Positions 42,700 through 52,012 are shown, counted from the stretch's first letter. The stretch is DNA of 64,000 nt from Spirosoma fluviale (GCF_900230225.1 NZ_OCNH01000003.1:186001-250000), one strand, 5' to 3'. Notes: a model not told the origin generated them from the sequence alone. Translations and numbers: made by a program.

Positions 42700-43583
42700 G
42701 ACAGGAGTTGGTTAAGTCTCGACAAATGAGGACGCAGGGGTTCTACGTACCGCAGGGCATCGATGTTGTGCCGGAGATGCCCCAGATTACTGGTGCCGAA
42801 CAGGGTGCTGTCCGCCTTTCTTTCCGCCAGTACAGCCGCAATCAGAAACTGCGGCAGTGAAATGTTGGATAGCCCGTCCAGCTGGCGAATGACATCGGCA
42901 TTCCGGGAAAAGGTATCCTTGAGGGACTGGTAGGGGCGTAGGGTCTGGTTGGCGATTACCGGAATCTGGTGCGCCCGGCATAAGGCAAGAATGGGCGATG
43001 CCCCGTCTTCCTGCCAGCAGGTCGACGTTTGCACCAGTTGCACCTGTCCGCTTTGGATGCCTTCTTCCACCACGCGGTAATCGTTGGTCGACACCCCCGT
43101 GTACCGGGCCAATCCCCGCTGCCGGATTTGCGCCAGTCCATCCCAGCTATCGGCATCGGCCAGGTCGGCCCAGTCGGGTTCGTGCAGCAGCAGCGCATCG
43201 ACTGCTTCAACCCGCAGTCGTTTGTTGCTTTGCCGGACACTGTCGATCAGGTACGCCGATGTGTAGTTCTTTCTGGCCCCCACCCGTTGTATGATCTTCT
43301 TGCCAATCTGGTTCAGGGGCGACAGCCAGCCGGGTGTATGCACACGCGGAAGCCCGGCTTTGGTGACCACAAAAAATGGTAATTCTGTTGCTTTAATGCT
43401 CTGGGAAATGAGCCGTTCGGCATCGCCGGAACCATAAAAATCGGCCGTATCGATCAGGTTGATTCCCTGTTCAGCCGCTACCCGCAGAAACTCCACGAAC
43501 TCGTGTGTTGCCAGTCGACTTCCCAGCGATGCAGCCCGGCTAGTGCCAATACCTAGTGGTGATAGTTGATCCAGGGTTATCAT
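42696..43583 (-). CDS. aldo/keto reductase family protein
   Basis: A 295-residue NAD(P)H-dependent oxidoreductase. The catalytic tetrad is visible: Asp45 (LIDTADFYG), Tyr50, Lys75 (VVTKAG) and His134 (ALLLHEPDW). The C-terminal IPVIANQTLRPYQSL and TLFGTSNLGHLRHNI form the cofactor side. The stop overlaps the GMC oxidoreductase start by ATGA, giving strict coupling. In this operon it probably reduces a keto-sugar or similar; the substrate is not known. Confidence 0.88.
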   Translation of the reverse strand: MITLDQLSPLGIGTSRAASLGSRLATHEFVEFLRVAAEQGINLIDTADFYGSGDAERLISQSIKATELPFFVVTKAGLPRVHTPGWLSPLNQIGKKIIQRVGARKNYTSAYLIDSVRQSNKRLRVEAVDALLLHEPDWADLADADSWDGLAQIRQRGLARYTGVSTNDYRVVEEGIQSGQVQLVQTSTCWQEDGASPILALCRAHQIPVIANQTLRPYQSLKDTFSRNADVIRQLDGLSNISLPQFLIAAVLAERKADSTLFGTSNLGHLRHNIDALRYVEPLRPHLSRLNQLLS

Positions 43584-43633
43584 GATGAGAAGGGTTAGCG
43601 TGCGTAACGTTCTAAAAGCCGGTGAAAAGCTGC

Positions 43634-44902
43634 TTAGCTTCGTTTGAGTGCCGCCGAATAAGCGGGTGTTTTAGGCAGGACAGACGGATACAGTTCGTCG
43701 AGGAACACCCTGATCTTGGTTTCCCAAACCTGCGTCTGTGCGAAGGCGTACCCCGCCTGACCCATAGCCAGCCGCTCCGTTGGGTGGTGGTACATCCACT
43801 CGATGGCGCGGGCCAGATCGGCCACCACCTGCTCCTCGTCGGTCACTTTCACCCGCAGGCCGGTTGCTTCCGATACGAGTTCGGACTGGCCGTGCAGATC
43901 CAGCGTTACCACGGGCAACGAGTAGGCCATGGCTTCCAGCAGTTGATGCGGGCAGGAGTCGCGCAGGCTCGTGAAAAAGAATACGTCCGATTGCTCGTAG
44001 AATTCCTTTACTTCCTGGTAGGATACATGCCCCACCCAGTTCACCCGGTCGCGCACGTTGTAGCGGTCGAGGTAGTGCGGCACCTGTTCGGCCATTTCGC
44101 CTTTACCGCCCACAATGGTGAGCGTAACCGGAATGGCCCGATCCACTTTCCCTAAAGCCTGAATGGTTAATTCGAGGGCTTTGCGGGGTAACATGCGGCC
44201 TGTCCAGAGTAATTTTAGCTGATTGCCGGGGTAATGCTCCGTTGGTTTGGCGGGCAAAAAGGAAGGGCTCAGGCCTGCGTCCCAGATCCGGTCGATGGGG
44301 CGTGTCGGGCGGAGTTTCCGGGCCAGGGCAAAGGTGTCCATGTTGGTCACGACCAGCCGGTCGGCGGCAGCTACGGATTTATAGAAGCCCGGATTGACGT
44401 ACTGAAGCATCGTGCCTACCCAGTCGCGCATCCACTCCCGCGACCAGTACTGGCCAAAGTACCGCTTCATGTTCTTGGGGGCCCGCTGCCCGCCACCTAC
44501 CGGACCAAAAATGAACGGCTTGCGTAGTTTGTACATGAAGCTGCCCAACTGAATGCTGCCGTAGGTAACATGGTGAACCAGGTCGAACCGGTGGACCCGG
44601 TCCAGCTTTCGAGCCAGCTTCATGGCGCTCCACTGCCAGTAGAGGTAATGAAAATACATGCCGATCAGGTTGGAATTGCAGAACCTATCCACCCATTTCG
44701 GCAGGAGTACGTAATGAACCGTCAGGTTGGGGAAGAACCCCTCGGCCAGTATGGAATCAATGGATGTTCGGCCGTCTTTTTTGGTCAGACAGTGAACCTC
44801 CAGTTCATTCCTGCTCAGTGTTGTGGCGTATGTCCAGCCCGTTCCTTCTTCAGAACCATGATTGGGAATGCAGGCGTAGGCGGATAGAAGCACTTTTTTC
44901 AT
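43634..44902 (-). CDS. glycosyltransferase family 4 (paralogue of 39710-40972)
   Basis: A 422-residue GT-B enzyme, MKKVLLSAYACIPNHGSEEG at the start, with GPVGGGQRAPKNM, KLLWTGRMLPRKALELT and DSCPHQLLEAMAYSLPVVTL. Its close relation to the gene at 39710 is visible throughout. It starts three bases after the stop of the GT2 gene at 44906, so translation is coupled. The sugar is unknown. Confidence 0.9.
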   Translation of the reverse strand: MKKVLLSAYACIPNHGSEEGTGWTYATTLSRNELEVHCLTKKDGRTSIDSILAEGFFPNLTVHYVLLPKWVDRFCNSNLIGMYFHYLYWQWSAMKLARKLDRVHRFDLVHHVTYGSIQLGSFMYKLRKPFIFGPVGGGQRAPKNMKRYFGQYWSREWMRDWVGTMLQYVNPGFYKSVAAADRLVVTNMDTFALARKLRPTRPIDRIWDAGLSPSFLPAKPTEHYPGNQLKLLWTGRMLPRKALELTIQALGKVDRAIPVTLTIVGGKGEMAEQVPHYLDRYNVRDRVNWVGHVSYQEVKEFYEQSDVFFFTSLRDSCPHQLLEAMAYSLPVVTLDLHGQSELVSEATGLRVKVTDEEQVVADLARAIEWMYHHPTERLAMGQAGYAFAQTQVWETKIRVFLDELYPSVLPKTPAYSAALKRS

Positions 44903-44905
44903 GGC

Positions 44906-45790
44906 TTATAGCGGTTTCATCAGTTTTACTTTACGCAGTAAAAAACCCGTGCAGATTCGACCCACGTCGAAACAGAAGTAGAGCGCTTTCGTCTTGGAAT
45001 GGTCGATGGCGAAGTTGTAGCGTATCCGCAGGTTGGTGGGCGACTTGATGGAGGTAAAGCTGTCGATGAATTCCTTCAGCGTTATTTTGCGCTCCACCTG
45101 AATACCCGTTGCCTTCACGTATTCATACACCACACTCGGCACGTTGACGATGAGCCGGTAGCCCGCCTTCCGCGCCCGCACCGAAAACTCGATGTCGGAC
45201 ATGTAGTGAATGTATTTCTTGGAATCGTAGAGCCCGATCTTATCGAACACTTCCATCGGAATCAGCGTGCCCCGGCCCGGCAGGGAGTGCGACTCGACGT
45301 AGGAGGTCTTGGCAGCCAGTTCGCGGTAGCTGTTGTTATAATCTTCGCACAGGTGTCGGCCACCTGCCGTGTACAGTTCGAAGGAAGCCCCGGCGTATTC
45401 CAGCTTTTCGGGGTTGTCGCTGTCCACACTCACCGATCCAATTAGGCAGGGCTTGTATTTCCGGTAAGCGTCCAGCATGGTTTGCAGGTAGTCTGGTGCT
45501 ACGCGGGTGTCGTCGTTAAGGGTCAGGATGAAATTTTCCTGGCGTTTGTCCTGCGTTTTCTGGGCGTAGCGAATGCCCCAGTTCGTGGCTTCCGTCCACC
45601 ATAAATTACCGTCGCCTTTCAGGACAACGACCTCCGGAAACTCCTGGCCGATCATGATATCGGTACCATCGGTTGAGCCATCGTCGACGACAATGACCTG
45701 AAAATTGCGATAGGTTTGCGCCGAAAGGCACGCCAGGCATTGCCGGGTGTACTCAAGGCGGTTGTGGACAGGTATAACGATACTAATCAT
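44906..45790 (-). CDS. glycosyltransferase family 2
   Basis: A 294-residue GT-A enzyme: ISIVIPVHNRLEYTRQCLACL at the start, VIVVDDGSTDGTDIM, the metal-binding NDDTRVAPDYL (about 90-100), GRGTLIPMEVFDKIGLYD and SDIEFSVRARKAGY. It is similar to rhamnosyl-type transferases by motif pattern, but the sugar cannot be assigned. Its ATG overlaps the wzy-like stop by four bases. Confidence 0.9.
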   Translation of the reverse strand: MISIVIPVHNRLEYTRQCLACLSAQTYRNFQVIVVDDGSTDGTDIMIGQEFPEVVVLKGDGNLWWTEATNWGIRYAQKTQDKRQENFILTLNDDTRVAPDYLQTMLDAYRKYKPCLIGSVSVDSDNPEKLEYAGASFELYTAGGRHLCEDYNNSYRELAAKTSYVESHSLPGRGTLIPMEVFDKIGLYDSKKYIHYMSDIEFSVRARKAGYRLIVNVPSVVYEYVKATGIQVERKITLKEFIDSFTSIKSPTNLRIRYNFAIDHSKTKALYFCFDVGRICTGFLLRKVKLMKPL

Positions 45791-47049
45791 AACAGTGATT
45801 GGCTTTGGGTTAACTCAGTGGATTGTAATGGATGGGTAGAATCGATCTCCTCGAAGGGCGTATACTCAACAGGGAGTTCGGGCGCGGGGCGTTTGAGACC
45901 GTAATACATGCCCAGCCCAACAAATCCCCAGAAAAAGACGGGTAACTGATACGAAACGGCGTACACAAGGCCGCTGACGATAAAGCCGAAGAGGACGGTC
46001 TGCTCAAGGGTGAACACCCGGTTTCGGCGGTACATGACCCACAGCGTACCCAGTATGATGAGCAGGTTGATGAGCAGCCCCGCAAATCCGTAATTGTAGA
46101 GCATGTCGATGTACTGCGAGTGGATGATGGTGCCCTTCTCGGGGAAATCTTCATTCTCCATGATCTCGCCCTTGTCGTAGCCAACGTACCGCCAGCCCAG
46201 CATGGGTTTGTCCGGGATTTTGCTCAGGTAAAACTCTGACTGTTCCAGCCGCCAGCTACCCGTATTGTCATCTTTGGGGTCGAGGATGCCGCCGATGTTT
46301 TCCAGAAAGCCCGCCACTTTATTGTCGGGCAGCATACCCGCCAGCGGAGCCACCAGCACCAGCAGCACCGCAAACGTGGCAATGGTGCGGCCCATCGGGA
46401 AGCCACGGGTTGGTAGCTTGCCCATTACCGACAGACCAGCCACTACGCCAATGGCAATGAAAGCCGCTGAGATCACCGAGCGGTGCAGCAGGAAAACGAT
46501 GAATGCGAAGGTGAACAGCGTGAGCAGCAAATCCCGAACCTGACGATCGCGCAGGTAAAGCATCAGGTAATACAGACACGGAATAACCAGATAAAGCGCT
46601 TCGTTGGAGGTTACGGTACGGCTCTCGGAGGTAAGGTTATAGCTGAAAATCTGTCCCAGAAACAACTGGTTGATGATGTAGAAGCCGAAAATCAGGAGCA
46701 CAATGTGCTGAACGCTTATGTCGCCCACCTTCCGCGCAATGGCATAGGTGAGCAACGCCAAACCACAGTAGGCAAAGCGTTTGATGACGAAATAGGAGTA
46801 AACAAACTGCCCGTAATCGTATTTCGATTCGAGAACCAGACCGATAACGCCCAGCAGAATCATCCAGGCCGCCACTTTGTAGATACCCGGCTGGTCGAAA
46901 TAATAGACCACCAGCCCGACGATACCAATCAGCGCGGTACCGCTAACGGCCTTATCGAACAGCGGATTCAGGGCGTTGCCCCCATAAATCAGGGCACTCA
47001 TCCCGAACAGCAGGAGAAAGAGGACGAACCGATAAACCCAGATCATCAT
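45787..47049 (-). CDS. O-antigen polymerase/ligase-like membrane protein (Wzy role)
   Basis: A 420-residue inner-membrane protein with about eleven hydrophobic segments and one large periplasmic loop (about residues 225-305) containing SWRLEQSEFYLSKIPDKP, GWRYVGYDKGE, and IIHSQYIDMLYNYGFAG. This is the Wzy_C (PF04932) pattern of polymerases and ligases. In this operon, next to a flippase, it is most likely the polymerase that joins repeat units. It overlaps its neighbours on both sides by four bases. Confidence 0.85.
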   Translation of the reverse strand: MMIWVYRFVLFLLLFGMSALIYGGNALNPLFDKAVSGTALIGIVGLVVYYFDQPGIYKVAAWMILLGVIGLVLESKYDYGQFVYSYFVIKRFAYCGLALLTYAIARKVGDISVQHIVLLIFGFYIINQLFLGQIFSYNLTSESRTVTSNEALYLVIPCLYYLMLYLRDRQVRDLLLTLFTFAFIVFLLHRSVISAAFIAIGVVAGLSVMGKLPTRGFPMGRTIATFAVLLVLVAPLAGMLPDNKVAGFLENIGGILDPKDDNTGSWRLEQSEFYLSKIPDKPMLGWRYVGYDKGEIMENEDFPEKGTIIHSQYIDMLYNYGFAGLLINLLIILGTLWVMYRRNRVFTLEQTVLFGFIVSGLVYAVSYQLPVFFWGFVGLGMYYGLKRPAPELPVEYTPFEEIDSTHPLQSTELTQSQSLL

Positions 47050-48218
47050 AAAACAGGTGCCAGTTGAGTGACGGCATCGGCAGGAACACCCGCCGTTTGC
47101 CGGTAAAATGAAAGTAGTTTTTCGAGATTACCCCGGTGATTGAACGATACGGCGGCATTAGCCCGCTGGGCACCGGTCAGTTGTTTCCGCCGGGTCGAAT
47201 CGAGGTAACGGGCTACCTCAGTGGCCAGCTCGGCGGGCTTTGTGCCGCTGAAAAGGCCAGCGTCTTTGGGGAGCATTTCGGGAATACCGCCCACGGGCAA
47301 AGCCAGCACGGGCGTTTCCACGGCAAAAGCTTCGACAATGGAGTAGGGACAATTGTCGTTGAGGGCGGTGTGAACGTACAAGTCACTCTGGGCCACTAAC
47401 TGCCAGGGCGCGGCCTGCCGACCCAGAAAACGAACATGGTTGTTCAGATCAAACTGCTGGGTTAGCTGTTCGTAATCGGCGCGTTTCGGACCATCGCCAA
47501 TCAGCCAGATCATAAAGTTGTGAATACCCCGGCTGCGGAGCTTGCGCCCGATCTCCAGCAGGAGTTTCTGGTTTTTTCGCTCGTCGATATAACCCACGTT
47601 GCTGATAACGAACGTATCAGGGGCCAGACCATCGGGGCGGCTCTTGCTCACCGAACCCGCCAGCCGAACCGTGTTGCGGAGGATTTGCTTGTTGACGTTA
47701 GCCGGTAACAGGTGCTTCGACTGGTTGTAGGCGTAGTTCGAGACGAAAATGTAGTTGCTGATGTACGAAAACAGGTACACGTACCAGCTCGTGAGCCGTT
47801 TAGTGAAGCCGGGCTTAAGGGAAAAGTGGTCGACTAGTTCCTTTACGGGGTCGTCGTTGAAGTGGCAGGTCAGCACAATGGGTGCCCGCCGACCCAGCGC
47901 CAGGTAAGCCGCCACACCGGAGCGGGGGTCCTGCGCGTGAATGAGGTCGATGTTGGCGTTCCGCCACTTACGGGCAGACAGGTAGATGCCGGTGAAATAC
48001 GCAAACTCGTCGTACAGCACAAAAAACGCACCACCCAGAGGCCGCATCACCCGCTTCAGGATGCCCAGGAATTTCCGCCAGAGAACGGGCGTATTCGTCG
48101 CATCAACGGTATGCACGCCAACCCCGGCATCGGCCAGATCGCTGGCCAGTGCTTTGGTATAGGTAACAACACCCGAGGGTGAGTTTGGGGCGAGATACGT
48201 GGCAATCAGTACATTCAT
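47046..48218 (-). CDS. glycosyltransferase family 4
   Basis: A 390-residue GT-B transferase starting MNVLIATYLAPNSPSGVV. The acceptor side has IDLIHAQDPRSGVAAYLAL, and the donor side FVISNVGYIDERKNQKLL, VRFLGRQAAPW and NDNCPYSIVEAFAVETPVLALPVGG. Genuine GT4 features, but less like the other three in this operon. The sugar is unknown. It lies nine bases after the GT2 gene at 48228. Confidence 0.88.
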   Translation of the reverse strand: MNVLIATYLAPNSPSGVVTYTKALASDLADAGVGVHTVDATNTPVLWRKFLGILKRVMRPLGGAFFVLYDEFAYFTGIYLSARKWRNANIDLIHAQDPRSGVAAYLALGRRAPIVLTCHFNDDPVKELVDHFSLKPGFTKRLTSWYVYLFSYISNYIFVSNYAYNQSKHLLPANVNKQILRNTVRLAGSVSKSRPDGLAPDTFVISNVGYIDERKNQKLLLEIGRKLRSRGIHNFMIWLIGDGPKRADYEQLTQQFDLNNHVRFLGRQAAPWQLVAQSDLYVHTALNDNCPYSIVEAFAVETPVLALPVGGIPEMLPKDAGLFSGTKPAELATEVARYLDSTRRKQLTGAQRANAAVSFNHRGNLEKLLSFYRQTAGVPADAVTQLAPVL

Positions 48219-48227
48219 GGCCGGGTC

Positions 48228-49136
48228 TTATTTATGCATGAATCGATAAAGCCGAACCGTGAAAATGGATTCGGGGCGTTTGCGGAAGTTGTTCAGCAGG
48301 CTGTCGAAAGCCGCTTCGCCGTAGAGCAGGAAGTTATACAGTCGGTTCTGTCGTTTCTCTTTGGCTTGTTGCAGCGTAGCCCGGATAGACCATTGCAGGA
48401 AAACGACGATGCCGTATTTACTGCCGTACATGTTCTGGAAAATGCGTCGCTGGTTCCGGACAGCGTAGTACTGTTTCCATGCACCGGGCCAGGGAATGCC
48501 GTTCCGGTCGAAGGAGGGCGGATGGTAGAATACCGATGTTGGCACAGTAACCACCGGAAAGCCCATTTTCTGGGCGCGGGTCATGTATTCCACTTCGTCG
48601 CCCCAGATGAACAGTTTCTTGTCGGGGATACCAATGGTCCGGATCACCTCCGCGCTGATGAGTGTGCCGTTGAAGAGCGACGCCACGCCATACACCAGGT
48701 CGAACTGGGTCATGTCGGTCACTTTCCGAAAGCTCTGATTGGGCCGGTCGACGTAAAACGCCAGTTCTTCGTGGTCTTTGACGCTGATGGACACGCAGTT
48801 TTTGATGGCTGGCCCGATATTGGGCGACAGCAGCAGGTTTTCGAGCGCATCCGGGGCCGCAATGCAGTCGTCGTCCATGCACCAGATGCCGTCGAAACCA
48901 TCCTGAAACGCCCGTTCGATACCCGTAGCAAAGCCCCCGGCACCACCCAGATTGGCCTGCGTCAGTACCGTGAGCCCCGGCTGGCTTTTCAGCCACTCAT
49001 CGGTGCCGTCGGTACTGCCATTATTGACGACATAGATCGCATCGGTCCGGCGGGTCTGCTTGTGCAGGCTCGACAGACAGATTTTCAGATCGGTTAGTCG
49101 GTTATAGGTCACAACAACTGCGGCTATTTGTTTCAT
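48228..49136 (-). CDS. glycosyltransferase family 2
   Basis: A 302-residue GT-A enzyme: AAVVVTYNRLTDLKICLSSL, IYVVNNGSTDGTDEW, NLGGAGGFATGIERA and the DXD-like WCMDDDC (about 88-94). The NLGGAGGF stretch is typical of galactofuranosyl- and rhamnosyl-type (GlfT2-like) enzymes, so a similar donor is possible but not shown. Its start overlaps the wzx stop by four bases. Confidence 0.88.
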   Translation of the reverse strand: MKQIAAVVVTYNRLTDLKICLSSLHKQTRRTDAIYVVNNGSTDGTDEWLKSQPGLTVLTQANLGGAGGFATGIERAFQDGFDGIWCMDDDCIAAPDALENLLLSPNIGPAIKNCVSISVKDHEELAFYVDRPNQSFRKVTDMTQFDLVYGVASLFNGTLISAEVIRTIGIPDKKLFIWGDEVEYMTRAQKMGFPVVTVPTSVFYHPPSFDRNGIPWPGAWKQYYAVRNQRRIFQNMYGSKYGIVVFLQWSIRATLQQAKEKRQNRLYNFLLYGEAAFDSLLNNFRKRPESIFTVRLYRFMHK

Positions 49137-50617
49137 GATTGTTGTTTAAACAGGACCGCCAATCGGCTCTTGCTGAATGTTATAGCTTCCTGTAAGTAAC
49201 TGAGCTTCACTACCTCGATGCCTTTGTAGCGGAGGTAGACGTAGAATGATGTGGTAACGAATGCCTCGGTAATGACCCACGAACAGGCCACGCCCACGTG
49301 ACCGAAGCGTTGAATGAAGAGAGCGTTGAGCGATAGACTCACGATGGAGCCTACCGCCGAAATCCTGAAGAATGCTTTGTCCATACGCAGGCTGAGCATG
49401 GTATGAACGCCGAATAGATTGTTAAGCCCCAGTGTAATGGGCAGCAGGGCCACGATGCGCAATACCAGCACGGCCTCCTCGAACTTGGCCCCGTAAAACA
49501 TGGAAATGAAAATGGGCGCAATGAGCCAGATGCCCGCCGAAACCAGCATCATCAGGAGTGTAACGGGGAAGAAAATGGTCCGTACGATGGTCAGCCCTTT
49601 CTCTTCGCTTTGCCCGAAGGCGTTGGCTACGATGGGGAAAAAGGCCTGATTCAGCGCCAGCGACACAAACGCCTGGGCAATTCCCACAATCCGGGTCCCG
49701 GCCGAAAAAATGCCTACGTTGTACGGCGTGCTGAACATGCCAAGCAGGAAGATGTTCGACCCGGCGTAAATGGTAGCCACCACCGAGGTGAAGAACAGCG
49801 TGCTGTCATCGCGGAACCGCTTCGTCATCTGGGCCATCGTTGGCCAGGAGAAATGGATGTTGAAGCGTTTGACGGCTACAAAGAAGGCAACGAAACTCAC
49901 CATCACCTGCGATAAGCTCAGCGACAGGTTCTGGTAAACATAATCTTCCGGCTGCTGGATAAAGATGAACACCGTGAGCGTGACCAGTACCTTGATGATG
50001 GTGTTGAACAGCGCCACCCGCCCCAGATTTTCCATGGCCTGGTAGAGCCAGACCGGAAAAAATACGATCCCGATGGTGCCAATGTAGGTGCAGATGTGCA
50101 GCCAGTAGTGCGCCCGGAACTCATCGACAAACGAAGAGATGACAGCGAAAATGATCGTCGAAACGACCCATAATGCCGATTTTCCGAAAATCACCTCGCT
50201 GAACACCCGGTTTTTCACTTCGGCATTGTCGCGGTTGGCGGCAATCGCCCGCACCGAAGCCATGTCGAAGCCGTAGTTGATGAGCAAGGTAAAGTAGGCA
50301 ACGAATGCCTGCGAAAAGTTGAGCAGTCCCAGCCGCTCCGGCCCGATGATGCGCACCACGTACGGCACCGTGAGCAGGGGCAACAGCATGTTTGCCACAT
50401 GCAGACTAAAGAGCGACGCCACATTGACCGCGAACCGCTTCAGGATGGGTTTCGATAAAATATCCTGTTTGCGGGGAGCGGGAGCAGGTGCCGTTTCTAC
50501 CGCGCTGGAAGATGAACCCGCATAGGCAGCCCGGTCAGTTACCCGGATCGAACTCTCTGCCTGGTCGGTCAACTCACCAGCCGCCATACTTACGGAGCCT
50601 ACTTCTTTACTAACCAT
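49133..50617 (-). CDS. Wzx-type oligosaccharide flippase
   Basis: A 494-residue inner-membrane protein that moves lipid-linked repeat units across the membrane. It has about twelve to fourteen hydrophobic segments; the polysaccharide-synthesis MATE-like region starts at VASLFSLHVANMLLPLLTVPYVVRIIGPERLGLLNFSQAF-type sequence (helices 1-2). The open frame extends up to a GTG at 50782, but ATG 50617 (MVSKEVGSVSM) was chosen because the upstream part overlaps the end of the cupin gene. An Ala/Pro-rich N-terminal about 50 residues before the first helix is unusual for the family. It is coupled by ATGA to the next GT2 gene. Confidence 0.88.
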   Translation of the reverse strand: MVSKEVGSVSMAAGELTDQAESSIRVTDRAAYAGSSSSAVETAPAPAPRKQDILSKPILKRFAVNVASLFSLHVANMLLPLLTVPYVVRIIGPERLGLLNFSQAFVAYFTLLINYGFDMASVRAIAANRDNAEVKNRVFSEVIFGKSALWVVSTIIFAVISSFVDEFRAHYWLHICTYIGTIGIVFFPVWLYQAMENLGRVALFNTIIKVLVTLTVFIFIQQPEDYVYQNLSLSLSQVMVSFVAFFVAVKRFNIHFSWPTMAQMTKRFRDDSTLFFTSVVATIYAGSNIFLLGMFSTPYNVGIFSAGTRIVGIAQAFVSLALNQAFFPIVANAFGQSEEKGLTIVRTIFFPVTLLMMLVSAGIWLIAPIFISMFYGAKFEEAVLVLRIVALLPITLGLNNLFGVHTMLSLRMDKAFFRISAVGSIVSLSLNALFIQRFGHVGVACSWVITEAFVTTSFYVYLRYKGIEVVKLSYLQEAITFSKSRLAVLFKQQS

Positions 50618-50684
50618 ATACTGTTGTTTGTTAATGACTTGTGTAGTTGGGCGGTCGGCTGCTGCCGTGGGGTTAGTACTTAAT

Positions 50685-51029
50685 TCAACTCGTGGCAACC
50701 CCGAAGTAAACGTACTCCAGCGGGTCGTCGCCGGTGGCTTCCAGCCGGTGCGAGACACCCGCCGGAATCCGGACAAAAACACCGTGATGCAGCGGAATCG
50801 TCTGGTCGTCGACTACGTAAATGCCTTCGCCTTTGAGGAAGAAAAAGCACTCTTCCATGGTGGGATGCGTGTGTAGTTCGCAGTAATCCGCCTTCGTAAA
50901 AATGCCGTAAGCCACCTGCGTTACGTTGGTTGGCGTGTCGCTGTTCCGAAGGAAAACCTGCTTTGCGCCCTGAGCATGAGCGGTTAGCTCGCGCTCAAGG
51001 TGCAATAGGGAGGCTGTTATCCGTTCCAT
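50685..51029 (-). CDS. small cupin-domain protein
   Basis: A 114-residue single-cupin protein: HTHPTMEECFFFLKGEG (about 52-68) is the metal-binding first cupin motif, and HHGVFVRIPAGVSHRLEA the second. The start codon overlaps the epimerase stop by one base (TGATG), so the two are coupled. A sugar epimerase, isomerase or regulator role is possible; the function is unknown. Confidence 0.8.
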   Translation of the reverse strand: MERITASLLHLERELTAHAQGAKQVFLRNSDTPTNVTQVAYGIFTKADYCELHTHPTMEECFFFLKGEGIYVVDDQTIPLHHGVFVRIPAGVSHRLEATGDDPLEYVYFGVATS

Positions 51030-52012
51030 CAGGCTTCGACCGGTTCGAGGACTTTCTTCTGGATCTGTTCCGAAATCCAGTCGTAGGTTTTCTCAACGCC
51101 TTTGCGCAGTGGGGTCGACGGTGCCCAGCCCAGTTTTTCCTGGATCAGGTGGTTGTCCGAATTGCGGCCCCGTACGCCCAGCGGCCCCGGAATGTTATTG
51201 ATCGAGAGGCTCTTGCCCGAAATGTCGATGACCATTTTGGCGAAGTCGTTCAGCGAAATCATCTCTTCCGAGCCGATGTTGACCGGTCCCGAAAAATCTG
51301 ACAGCATCAACCGACGAATACCTTCTACGCACTCGTCGACGATCAGGAAGGAACGGGTTTGTTTGCCGTCGCCCCAGATCTCGATGGAGCCGCCATCTTC
51401 GGCCATGGCTACTTTCCGGCAAACGGCAGCGGGTGCTTTTTCACGACCGCCGTCCCAGGTACCCTGTGGGCCAAAAATGTTGTGGAAACGGGCAATGCGG
51501 GCTTCGATGCCGTGGTTTTTCTGGTAGGCCAGAAACAAGCGCTCCGAGAACAGTTTCTCCCAGCCGTACTCGCTGTCGGGGTTAGCCGGGTAAGCCGACT
51601 CTTCCGAGCATTTCGGGTTGTTGGGGTCCATCTGGTTATGCTCCGGATACATGCAGGCCGACGAGGAATAGAAAATCCGTTTCACGCCTTTGTTCTTAGC
51701 CGCTTCGAGCACGTTGAGGTTACAAAGCACCGAGTTGTGCATGATGGCCGCGTCGTTGGTGCCCGTAAAGACAAAACCGGCACCGCCCATATCGGCCGCC
51801 AACTGATAGATTTCGTCCAGATCAGATGTGATCACCTCATTTGCAACCTCCGGGTCTCGTAAATCGCCAAGGATGAACTCGTCGGCATTCCGGTTTTCGT
51901 ATTCATTTTCTTTAACATCGACTCCACGAACCCAGTATCCTTCTGATTTGAGTCGATTAACGAGGTGGCCGCCAATAAAGCCACCAGCACCACAGACGAG
52001 AGCTTTTTTCAT
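51029..52012 (-). CDS. GDP-mannose 3,5-epimerase (plant GME-like)
   Basis: Probably converts GDP-D-mannose to GDP-L-galactose (and GDP-L-gulose). The 327-residue SDR enzyme has the NAD motif CGAGGFIGGHL (7-17) and AADMGGAGF, and the GME active site is kept: Cys120 in SSSACMYP, Tyr149-Lys153 in YGWEK, and Lys192 in GREKAPAA. The spacings of 29, 4 and 39 residues are those I recall for the plant enzyme's Cys145, Tyr174, Lys178 and Lys217. GPQGTWDGGREKAPAA and GVRGRNSDN are also GME-like. It overlaps WecG by four bases and the cupin by one. L-galactose or L-gulose in the polymer is the inference. Confidence 0.88.
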   Translation of the reverse strand: MKKALVCGAGGFIGGHLVNRLKSEGYWVRGVDVKENEYENRNADEFILGDLRDPEVANEVITSDLDEIYQLAADMGGAGFVFTGTNDAAIMHNSVLCNLNVLEAAKNKGVKRIFYSSSACMYPEHNQMDPNNPKCSEESAYPANPDSEYGWEKLFSERLFLAYQKNHGIEARIARFHNIFGPQGTWDGGREKAPAAVCRKVAMAEDGGSIEIWGDGKQTRSFLIVDECVEGIRRLMLSDFSGPVNIGSEEMISLNDFAKMVIDISGKSLSINNIPGPLGVRGRNSDNHLIQEKLGWAPSTPLRKGVEKTYDWISEQIQKKVLEPVEA

